DNA of 6,237 bases from CAZTAO01 sp964611645 (GTDB lineage Bacteria; Armatimonadota; UBA5829), in assembly GCA_964611645.1 (NCBI GenBank), contig CAZTAO010000126.1:1-6237 (forward strand). The letters run 5' to 3'. Positions 1-5,040 of the stretch are shown here, piece by piece. Under the pieces are notes generated by a model. That model saw only the letters and a program-made list of their open reading frames with translations, did no database searches and had not been told where the DNA came from. The translations under genes and the position numbers were made by a program. Every line of letters starts with the position of its first letter. Within the stretch, counting starts at the first letter, position 1.

Positions 1-1045
1 AGTTGGCGGTCCCGGGCACATTAGGATTGGGAGTGCCGCCAACGTCCCAGGCAGCGTAGACCACCGGGTTTGCGGCGTCTGATTTGGTGACCACAGGTTT
101 GCAGCCCGCGCCGATAGCCGTCCCATCCTGCGCTGTCGCAAACAGGGAGACCGCCTTTATCACGCTGTTGGCGGGTACGCCAAGCTCGGCCCGGGTCTTG
201 AGCTTCATTGCCTGCTTGTCCCCCAGAACCCCGCTGGCGATATAGGGGAGCGTCCCAGTCCATTTCTGGGGGATGTCATCCACGATTGCGAACCTGCTGG
301 TGCCGGTAGAAGGCGTCCAGGCGTTGATGCTCGAAGAGTCTGCGACCGGCAGGTCGGCCACGATTCTGGTGCACAGCCCGCACCAAGGCACATCGTCGGT
401 CAGTTCTCCCACGTTGATCGCGATATCGTCCAGGTAGTACTTGGCTACAACCAGGGGAAGAACCGGTTGGCCGTACTCGACGTAAGCGATGGAATCTACG
501 CCAAGGTTTGCCGTTGTGTTGCTGCCAATGTCCTGGCCGTTCACTCTCAATGTGAGGATGCTGCTCGTGCCGTTGATCTTGATCTTGATCTCAATGCAGA
601 TCCAGTTGTTTGCCATCTCCAGCGGCCCGGTGGTGATGGTGATTGATGGACTGCTCCAAATGAGCGAGAGAGTCTGGGCTGAGGGATTGACTGATACGTA
701 GCCATTCCCGAACTTGACCGGAATGAATGTTGCGACGTTATTGCCCAAAGACAACACGTATAGTCGTATGCACAGATTGCGTGACCCGTTGTTTAGGGTG
801 TACCTCAGGGCATGCGCCTTCCCGCCGGCTCCGCCGGAGATCGTGGTATTGCTGCAGAACGCATATCCGCTGTTTCTGCCTACTGCTGCGAGAACACCCA
901 TCGCGGTCACGTAGGAGTAATGGGAAATGGAATGCATTGTGTATATAGACCCGTTCTTGACGCCGTTGAGTCCATCTTCTACATGGAGGATATTCCCAGG
1001 TAGTCCCGTCTCGAAGCCGTCTGTCAGTTCTCTACGCCAGGCCAT
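1..1045 (-). CDS. LamG-like phage surface/tail structural protein, partial (C-terminus beyond left edge)
   Basis: An open frame of 348 codons runs from an ATG at 1045 to the left edge with no stop, so the C-terminus is missing. A perfect AGGAGG (complement of 1054-1059) lies 8 nt upstream and fixes the start. Residues about 1-215 have alternating beta-strand character (for example CIRLYVLSL, WICIEIKIKI, ILTLRVNG) and end in YYLDDIAIN at 203-211. That signature closes the concanavalin/LamG-like jelly-roll of many phage structural proteins. Residues about 240-320 (INAWTPSTGTS, FAIVDDIP, IKAVSLFATAQDG) match a second segment that commonly follows it in phage minor structural proteins. The likely role is a baseplate-peripheral or adhesion protein binding a surface glycan; that is inferred from the fold and from its position after the baseplate genes. 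No enzyme motif is visible. It follows the preceding gene after 19 nt. Confidence 0.8.
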   Translation of the reverse strand, partial: MAWRRELTDGFETGLPGNILHVEDGLNGVKNGSIYTMHSISHYSYVTAMGVLAAVGRNSGYAFCSNTTISGGAGGKAHALRYTLNNGSRNLCIRLYVLSLGNNVATFIPVKFGNGYVSVNPSAQTLSLIWSSPSITITTGPLEMANNWICIEIKIKINGTSSILTLRVNGQDIGSNTTANLGVDSIAYVEYGQPVLPLVVAKYYLDDIAINVGELTDDVPWCGLCTRIVADLPVADSSSINAWTPSTGTSRFAIVDDIPQKWTGTLPYIASGVLGDKQAMKLKTRAELGVPANSVIKAVSLFATAQDGTAIGAGCKPVVTKSDAANPVVYAAWDVGGTPNPNVPGTAN

Positions 1046-1064
1046 TGGGTAAGCCTCCTGTGTT

Positions 1065-1661
1065 CTATACGCTCGTGCGGATCTGGGTACCGGTAATCCG
1101 CAGCTTTATGTCTGACTTGTTCTGGACGGCTGTCTCAGGAGGGACAGTGTACCTGCGCCAGAATGAGATCGTGGCATTGTGAGCCTTGTTGCCAAGAGGC
1201 AGCGCAGCGCCAGCGACCGCCGCGTCCAGGGCGTTTTGAGTGATCGCCAGCTTGCACCAGGTGGATTCATCTGGAGCAACGCTATCGGTAGGCGTGATTA
1301 TTACCCCTTCGTAGCTGAATGCCACGTACGCCACGGCTCCGATGAGATGTGCTGCTGCCGTTGTTCCCAGCACCGCTCTGGCCACAGTGATCTGCGTTGT
1401 CCCGCCGCCCGAGACAACAGTCATCATCTCGGAATCCACGATTATGATGTCGCCGTTTGTGAATGCTGCATGCGCCAGGGTAATGGCTGTTACCGCAGAA
1501 TCGATGTCACCAGCCAAGGCCGCGCGTTCGTTGGCGAGGTACAACTGTCTGTCTGCGCTGCCCCCTGATGGCCCGTCAAGTTGGGCGACGTCCGGGCTGG
1601 ACATATCGCCCTCGGAGACTGGCTGAGTCAATGCGGCGTCGCTGTATAGGTGTAGAGACAT
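1065..1661 (-). CDS. Phage baseplate/tail-associated protein of unknown function
   Basis: This encodes 198 aa. The start is ATG, with AAAGGA (complement of 1669-1674) 7 nt upstream. Three parts are visible. The N-terminus (LYSDAALTQPVSEGD, then LDGPSGGSADRQLYLANE, about 5-45) resembles the opening of many uncharacterised phage tail proteins that carry a list-like beta domain. Residues 67-112 contain the pattern FTNGDIIIVDSEMMTVV, TTQITVARAVLGTTAAAHL and GAVAY. The idu-E-x-M-x-V / GTTAxxH pattern recurs in small phage baseplate and tail proteins. The C-terminal part (SFWRRYTVPPET, SDIKLRITGT) is beta-rich and typical of the same group. There is no signal peptide or membrane segment. Its position between the PAAR tip and the LamG-like protein suggests a structural role at the baseplate or in fibre attachment. 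The family is recognised by pattern only, and the exact function is unknown. Confidence 0.75.
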   Translation of the reverse strand: MSLHLYSDAALTQPVSEGDMSSPDVAQLDGPSGGSADRQLYLANERAALAGDIDSAVTAITLAHAAFTNGDIIIVDSEMMTVVSGGGTTQITVARAVLGTTAAAHLIGAVAYVAFSYEGVIITPTDSVAPDESTWCKLAITQNALDAAVAGAALPLGNKAHNATISFWRRYTVPPETAVQNKSDIKLRITGTQIRTSV

Positions 1662-1678
1662 AAAGGTATCCTTTCAGG

Positions 1679-1942
1679 TCAGGCGGTCTCCGCCCGTTCA
1701 CTACCAGTTGTTATCGCTGCCCCGCAGCCAGCCACGTCACCGACGCGGGCGACAGGCGATCCCTCGACTTCGACAGTGGGGCTGCCGGTGACTATTGCGG
1801 TCACCCCGTGGCCCGGAATGGGGCAGGAATGCAGGTCGCCCTTTCGAGCCACAGGAATGCTGTCCGCATACGTCCGACTGGCGGCCGTAATGATGGTGCC
1901 GCCGTGCGACGAGCTGTCACCCAATCGGGCAATCTTCGCCAT
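1679..1942 (-). CDS. PAAR-domain spike-tip protein
   Basis: This encodes 87 aa, the usual size of a stand-alone PAAR protein. Such proteins form a sharp cone that caps the gp5/VgrG spike and is held by a metal ion. The repeated PAAR pattern is clear: ARLGDSSSHGG (5-15), PVARKGDLHSC (30-40), GSPTVEVEGSPVARVGD (53-69) and GCGAAITTGS (72-81). H13, H38, C40, H45 and C73 are candidate metal ligands. The ATG at 1942 was chosen because it opens exactly at the PAAR domain. It lies 2 nt after the TAG of the upstream gene, and a GGGGAA purine stretch sits inside that gene's end. A longer in-frame opening upstream would only add residues read out of frame from the upstream gene. It is probably translationally coupled. 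It works with the spike encoded at 2337-2999. Confidence 0.9.
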   Translation of the reverse strand: MAKIARLGDSSSHGGTIITAASRTYADSIPVARKGDLHSCPIPGHGVTAIVTGSPTVEVEGSPVARVGDVAGCGAAITTGSERAETA

Positions 1943-1944
1943 CC

Positions 1945-2340
1945 CTATTTCCCCAGGTAGCTGATGACGGCGCTGATTACCCCACTGACAATCCCGCCAA
2001 GCGCTACCACAAGCATCGCGGTCTTCCAAAGGGTGTCGCTGCCGACCTTTTTGGAAAGCTCCGACCACAGACACTTTATCTCATTGCCATGTCTTTCCAG
2101 TTCGTCGTTGATGGCCTTAGCAATGAGCTGCACGCTCTCTTTGTCGGACTTGAGTTCCATCCGCCGCTCTATCGTTTCCAACCGGGTCAATATGTCGCGC
2201 CGGTGATCCTCCAGGATGGTTCGGAATTCCGCCCGCCACTGGTCGAAGGTCTTTGCCAGCAGCCTCTCGCTTTCCACCCAGCCACATTTGGTCGGTCCCT
2301 GGCACTCGCCGGGAGTGCTCACTTGCTCTTCGTCGTTCAT
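1945..2340 (-). CDS. Coiled-coil protein with C-terminal membrane anchor (XhlA-like architecture)
   Basis: This encodes 131 aa. Residues about 24-98 are highly charged and helical with heptad-like spacing (LLAKTFDQWRAEFRTILED, ILTRLETIERRMELK), which predicts a coiled coil. Residues about 105-128 (LWKTAMLVVALGGIVSGVI and onward) form one hydrophobic helix, followed by only YLGK. There is no signal peptide, so a tail-anchored protein with a cytoplasmic coiled coil is most likely. The N-terminus has two cysteines close together (C13, C19). This layout resembles hemolysin XhlA-type and other small phage membrane proteins near lysis genes, but the similarity is architectural, not a family assignment. 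The ATG overlaps the stop of the upstream spike gene as ATGA, which implies coupling. It sits unusually between the spike and its PAAR tip. Alternatives are a holin accessory, a spanin-like protein or an unrelated small protein. Confidence 0.7.
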   Translation of the reverse strand: MNDEEQVSTPGECQGPTKCGWVESERLLAKTFDQWRAEFRTILEDHRRDILTRLETIERRMELKSDKESVQLIAKAINDELERHGNEIKCLWSELSKKVGSDTLWKTAMLVVALGGIVSGVISAVISYLGK

Positions 2341-2999
2341 GGGTTGATGTACACCTTTCCCGCCGAGCGGATGGTAATGTCTCCGGTCTGCGCATCCATG
2401 GTCAGAGTGCTGCCTGCGGCGTCCCGAACGTGAATGCGTTGGCCGGATTCCATGATGACCTGCTGGCCGCTAGAATCGAGTATACTAACGCAGGAGGAAA
2501 TGTCGCGGTCGTCGAGAAAGATCACGTGGCCCGCCGGAGACTTGGCCAGCACATACACTTTCGGGCACCAGAATGGCGGGTGAGCATGGTACTTGCCATG
2601 CTCCAGGTTGTCCGAGCGATTCGAAGCATGATCGATCAGATCCCCGCAAGCAGAGCACTCGCTGCCGTTGCACAGTCTTTTTGCCTCGTCGGGCATCTCA
2701 CCCGGGTTGCTGCCGGCAATCCAAACTCCAGACCAGATGGGGAACTGGGGGTTGCCGCCCTCGAACTCTGCCCAGACCGAGGCGCCCTCGGGAGGGACCA
2801 GGAACGTCCCGCAGTTGTCCGTGCCGCCGAACGGAAAGCAGGGTGAAGCCCAATCCGACCAATTGTCGGGACCGACCCCCAGAACGGCCGGGATCTCCAA
2901 CCGGCACCTGCCCAACCGTTCGGGGTCATGGTTGTCACGGACGAAGGCCCGGTACTTCCCATACCACTGCGCTGTCTGTTCCTGGTCCTGGAGTTCCAC
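2337..2999 (-). CDS. Baseplate spike protein, gp5/gpV (phage baseplate assembly V) type
   Basis: This encodes 220 aa. Residues about 12-95 form the OB-fold domain of the gp5/VgrG N-terminus. The diagnostic segments are YGKYRAFVRDNHDPERLGR, then CFPFGGTDNCGTFLVPPEG and VWAEFEGGNPQFPIWSGVW. Residues 110-119 carry three cysteines (C110, C115, C118), a possible metal-binding or disulfide insertion. From about 156 onwards the repeating pattern GHVIFLDD, SILDSSGQQVIM, RIHVRDAAGSTLTM and GDITIRSAGKVYI is that of the trimeric beta-helical needle. There is no lysozyme domain, so it is a spike without the muralytic module of T4 gp5. The start is GTG at 2999, 4 nt after the upstream TAG. An AGAGGA sequence lies 10 nt upstream, and no better start precedes the conserved domain. 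It should sit below the gpD-like hub and carry the PAAR tip. Confidence 0.9.
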   Translation of the reverse strand: MELQDQEQTAQWYGKYRAFVRDNHDPERLGRCRLEIPAVLGVGPDNWSDWASPCFPFGGTDNCGTFLVPPEGASVWAEFEGGNPQFPIWSGVWIAGSNPGEMPDEAKRLCNGSECSACGDLIDHASNRSDNLEHGKYHAHPPFWCPKVYVLAKSPAGHVIFLDDRDISSCVSILDSSGQQVIMESGQRIHVRDAAGSTLTMDAQTGDITIRSAGKVYINP

Positions 3000-3003
3000 G
3001 ATC

Positions 3004-3312
3004 CTACAGTCCTCTCAGGGCTTCCCGGACGATCTTGGTAATCGCCGCCGGGGTCTTCTTCTTCGGGTCAGCCTTGGCCACGGCATCGACAATGGCGTCC
3101 TGAACTGCCGCCGGCAATGCCCGCTGAGTCTGGGATACCGCGCTCTTTACCGTCTTTGACCCGAGGACCTCAATTGCGCCGACTACTGCGTCCAAAGCAG
3201 CCGCCTGCGCACGCCCCCAAGCCGTGAGCTTCAGCATTGCGATAAGGGCAAGAAGCAGGGTGATGATCGCCTCCCTGTTCTCCACTACGAATCCAACCGT
3301 CTGATGTACCAC
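3004..3312 (-). CDS. Small single-helix membrane protein, holin-like or unknown
   Basis: I take the GTG at 3312, giving 102 aa. An upstream GTG at 3321 would give 105 aa but lies only 1 nt from the AGGAG (complement of 3323-3327), whereas 3312 lies 10 nt away. Near the N-terminus is one hydrophobic helix (AIITLLLALIAMLKL), preceded by a short acidic stretch (ENREA). An alanine-rich, partly amphipathic helix follows (AQAAALDAVVGAIEVLG), then AVQDAIVDAVAKADPKKK and a basic C-terminus ending REALRGL. It lies between the hub and spike genes, and its stop is 4 nt before the spike start. The size and single N-terminal helix allow a holin or a small membrane accessory, but no family motif identifies it. 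Its ribosome binding site is the last copy of a sequence also present in the neighbouring tandem repeats. Confidence 0.65.
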   Translation of the reverse strand: MVHQTVGFVVENREAIITLLLALIAMLKLTAWGRAQAAALDAVVGAIEVLGSKTVKSAVSQTQRALPAAVQDAIVDAVAKADPKKKTPAAITKIVREALRGL

Positions 3313-3322
3313 TGCTACCACT

Positions 3323-3327
3323 CTCCT
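3323..3327 (-). promoter_or_regulatory. Shine-Dalgarno site of the small membrane protein gene
   Basis: AGGAG in the minus-strand sense within gacaggagag. The spacing is 1 nt to the GTG at 3321 and 10 nt to the GTG at 3312, which favours the latter as start. The same gacaggagag sequence recurs 157 bp away at 3478-3487, inside the repeat block. Confidence 0.6.
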
Positions 3328-3339
3328 GTCTTGTTAATT

Positions 3340-3353
3340 GCCGATTACTCGGC
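3340..3353 (-). other. Small hairpin with GNRA-type loop, copy C
   Basis: In the minus-strand sense the sequence is GCCGA-GTAA-TCGGC, a perfect 5-bp stem with a GUAA loop in RNA. It occurs just before the stop codon of the repeat's open frame. It is not followed by a U-tract, so it does not look like an intrinsic terminator. Confidence 0.5.
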
Positions 3354-3428
3354 CGCTGTTTGCGTCTACACGCACCATCTTTGGTTCCGGCTTGAAACAG
3401 TAGACTCGATAGAGGTTTGACACTTTGG

Positions 3429-3470
3429 CTAGACCCTGATGTCGCCGCTCGCAAACCTGATACCATCCAT
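3429..3470 (-). CDS. Possible 13-codon peptide ORF within repeat copy C
   Basis: ATG at 3470 reads MDGIRFASGDIRV-stop and lies 9 nt from a good AGGAG (complement of 3480-3484). Copy B has the matching VDGIRFASDDIRV-stop with a GTG, but its Shine-Dalgarno sequence is degraded. The start site is plausible, yet the peptide is tiny and the conservation may only reflect the DNA repeat. It could be a leader peptide or the cut-off beginning of a former gene. I consider it weak. Confidence 0.2.
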   Translation of the reverse strand: MDGIRFASGDIRV

Positions 3471-3474
3471 CTTG

Positions 3475-3631
3475 CTACTCTCCTGTCCCGCTATTTGCCG
3501 ATCACTCGGCCGTGTTTGTGTCTACACGCATTACCTTGGGTTCCGGCTTCCAGAAGGTGGACTCGATAGAGGTTTGAGACTTTGGCTAGACCCTGATGTC
3601 GTCGCTCGCAAACCTGATCCCATCCACCTGG
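3475..3631 (-). repeat. 157-bp tandem repeat, proximal copy (B)
   Basis: The part at 3560-3626 matches copy C (3403-3469) with three mismatches in 67 positions. The coding-tail part (3495-3549) differs from the hub gene end at about seven positions, including a 1-nt deletion. Relative to copy C there is also a 1-nt insertion near 3550-3556, so the two indels cancel. The frame 3631-3491 stays open for 46 codons and again ends GRVIGK-stop, with a scrambled stretch between the indels. It has no start codon and remains open upstream into the hub gene's end in a different frame. The copies are clearly diverged, so this is an old duplication and not a sequencing stutter. Confidence 0.85.
3497..3510 (-). 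other. Small hairpin with GNRA-type loop, copy B
   Basis: GCCGA-GTGA-TCGGC in the minus-strand sense. The stem is unchanged although this copy is otherwise the most diverged. The loop change GUAA to GUGA keeps the GNRA rule, and it is also synonymous for valine in the RVIG frame, so protein and RNA explanations cannot be separated. Confidence 0.5.
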
Positions 3632-3707
3632 CCACTCTACTATTCTGTTACTTGCCGATTACTCGGCCGCTGTTTGCGTCTACACGCACCATCTTAGGTT
3701 CCGGCTT
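3632..3707 (-). repeat. Repeat unit copy A: 3' end of the hub gene and its trailer
   Basis: The third copy of the repeat covers the last codons of the hub gene (KPEPKMVRVDANSGRVIGK and stop) and the trailer to 3632. The trailer aligns to the ribosome-binding-site region of the other copies with about 7 mismatches in 26 positions. Homology to the other copies stops abruptly upstream of 3707, where the hub gene's basic, proline-rich C-terminal region begins. Confidence 0.8.
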
Positions 3708-4955
3708 CACGGGCCGGGGCGTATCAGTCTGACTTGCACGTTTGCCCGCCGATGTGGCCACAGCCCGTTTTGGCTTGCTCGGAGCCGATTGAACGTTCTT
3801 CTTGCCCTTGCTCTCTACTGCCTTGACGCCAACCCCTTTGCCCAGAGCATTCCGCTTCAGCTTGAGTTCGCAGGAGTAGCCATTACCAAAGATATGCCGG
3901 ACTGATGTGCAGTAATACACCCCTGAGAACTTCTTGCCGACCCCGCGAACCTCAATATTCTGCTTTGCCACCAGGCTCGGAATGCCTATGGTCACTGCTG
4001 TGGCTTCCACCTGCCGAAGCTCGGCGCTGCTAAAATGACTCTCGGCCGTGTCTTGCGCAGGCTCACGATTGGGTTCCTCGTGAAAGCCCTCCGAGCGTTC
4101 GTTGGTCGGCACTATGCGGCCCGACTCTTGACTGCGAAAACCATCCCCTACCAGATTGGTATTCTTGCCCAGGGACGTGCGATCCGAGGTACTCTCATTG
4201 TTTGCGGCGTGAGCGATGGATCGCTTCTTCCGAGGGTCCACGCCAACAGCCTTCGTCTCCGTGCCCGCCCCTTTCACCCCCTGCGACTGCGCGCTCGGAG
4301 TGAACGATCTGAGCACCCCTTCCCGATCCGTGAAATACTCCAGCGCCATCGTCGGTCGGGATTCCAACCCCCTCGGATGGAAGTGCAGTTCATCATCCTG
4401 AACGTAGAACACGTATCCCGCCGGCCCGGTCGCAGCCCGAGACTTTCCTGCCAATCCCTTTAGGAAATGGGCATCCGAGATACCACCCTGAGCCACGCGC
4501 AGATGCCTGCCGACGGTCTTCGTCACCACAGGTGTTAGCCCGTGCTCGGCTGCGATCTGTTCGGCAACCTCGGAATACAGGATCCCTGGGGCGGGCTTCT
4601 GCCAGACCCGCTGGATCTGTCGGCCAGCCAATTTGTGGCCCTTATCGTATGCCTTGAGCTTGATTGTAGGCTCACCTGATTCTGGGTAGTCGTATTCCAC
4701 CTCCTTGATAGTCGCAACCTTGCGGGGTGAGAGGTCTCCCGCGTAGCCGAACCGAGCGACGATTTCGTTGCCTTCCTGGAAGAGCGGATCGTCTACCAAC
4801 AACAGGTTCCGATCCGTCAGGTCGATCTCCATAAGGTCCATCTCATCTTCGTTGTCCTCGAAAACAAACGAGGTAATCTCGGAGGTGATATCCCGAGAGA
4901 GCCGGTGCCCCTCGATCTGAATCACGAATGTAGGTTGGTAGACGTCCAATTGCAC
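3648..4955 (-). CDS. Baseplate hub protein, late control gene D (gpD/gp27-like) family
   Basis: This encodes 435 aa and matches the phage late-control D family, the ring-shaped hub joining tail tube and spike. The N-terminus (YQPTFVIQIEGHRLSRDIT, then SFVFEDNEDEMDLMEIDLTD) and the following LFQEGNEIVARFGYAGD / YPESGEPTIKLKAYDKGH segments are typical of the first hub domain. AEQIAAEHGLTPVV, SDAHFLKGLAGKS and GYVFYVQDDELHFHPR continue the family order. An acidic and polar linker (about 225-325) follows, then the closing domain (SLVAKQNIEVRGVGKKFSG, YYCTSVRHIFGNGYSCELKLKRN). Beyond that is a basic Lys/Pro/Ser tail of about 70 residues that ends KPEPKMVRVDANSGRVIGK and is not part of the family core. 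The start is GTG at 4955, 4 nt after the stop of the tail-X stub, with only a weak ribosome binding site, so it was probably coupled to that gene. The last codons are duplicated in the repeats downstream. Confidence 0.88.
   Translation of the reverse strand: MQLDVYQPTFVIQIEGHRLSRDITSEITSFVFEDNEDEMDLMEIDLTDRNLLLVDDPLFQEGNEIVARFGYAGDLSPRKVATIKEVEYDYPESGEPTIKLKAYDKGHKLAGRQIQRVWQKPAPGILYSEVAEQIAAEHGLTPVVTKTVGRHLRVAQGGISDAHFLKGLAGKSRAATGPAGYVFYVQDDELHFHPRGLESRPTMALEYFTDREGVLRSFTPSAQSQGVKGAGTETKAVGVDPRKKRSIAHAANNESTSDRTSLGKNTNLVGDGFRSQESGRIVPTNERSEGFHEEPNREPAQDTAESHFSSAELRQVEATAVTIGIPSLVAKQNIEVRGVGKKFSGVYYCTSVRHIFGNGYSCELKLKRNALGKGVGVKAVESKGKKNVQSAPSKPKRAVATSAGKRASQTDTPRPVKPEPKMVRVDANSGRVIGK
3654..3667 (-). 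other. Small hairpin with GNRA-type loop, copy A (inside hub gene end)
   Basis: GCCGA-GTAA-TCGGC in the minus-strand sense, within the codons for GRVIG just before the hub gene stop. It is identical to copy C. No U-run follows. Confidence 0.5.
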
Positions 4956-4959
4956 TGTT

Positions 4960-5040
4960 CTAACCCAGCACTTTCATCTGCACGTATTCCAGCGAGGGGA
5001 GTCTCAGCACTGTCCCTGGCGTGAGGTCAGTCGGGCAGGC
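4960..5040 (-). pseudogene. C-terminal stub of a LysM / tail protein X gene
   Basis: The frame reads ACPTDLTPGTVLRLPSLEY followed by VQMKVLG and a TAG at 4960-4962, about 26 codons. This is the end of a phage tail protein X (LysM-type) domain, where a proline-glycine turn and an LRLP-type strand close the fold. Tail-X genes commonly sit directly before gpD-like genes, and this stub ends 4 nt before the hub start, so it is in its native place. Upstream it is closed by TAG at 5044-5046, inside terminase sequence, and no start codon exists for it. It overlaps the terminase end in a different frame. It is the right-hand side of a deletion or chimeric junction located at about 5037-5046. Confidence 0.7.

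Larger units (their letters stand above)
3318..3474 (-). repeat. 157-bp tandem repeat, distal copy (C)
   Basis: This is the last of three homologous copies, spaced exactly 157 bp apart. Its part at 3338-3393 matches the 3' end of the hub gene (3652-3707) at 55 of 56 positions, and the single difference is synonymous (CCT/CCA, proline). The frame 3474-3334 is open for 46 codons and ends KMVRVDANSGRVIGN-stop, against KMVRVDANSGRVIGK in the hub. Before that it reads GWYQVCERRHQGLAKVSNLY, which is absent from the hub. An in-frame TAG closes it upstream at 3475-3477 and it has no normal start codon, so it looks like a detached gene tail rather than a complete gene. The copy also carries the ribosome binding site of the next gene. 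Confidence 0.85.

Noticed and set aside
3170..3466. 98-codon minus-strand ORF starting in repeat copy C
   Set aside because: It overlaps the small membrane protein gene in another frame for half its length and is low-complexity Ser/Arg-rich. The matching frame in copy B stops early, so there is no sign of constraint.
3340..3667. Hairpins in the repeats as intrinsic terminators
   Set aside because: The stems are only 5 bp and are followed by mixed sequence without a U-tract. A terminator between co-oriented baseplate genes would also be unexpected.
3318..3707. Diversity-generating retroelement (variable and template repeats at a gene's 3' end)
   Set aside because: The repeats are at a gene end, but the differences are not concentrated at adenines and include indels. 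The protein lacks a C-type-lectin tail, and there is no reverse transcriptase in the window.
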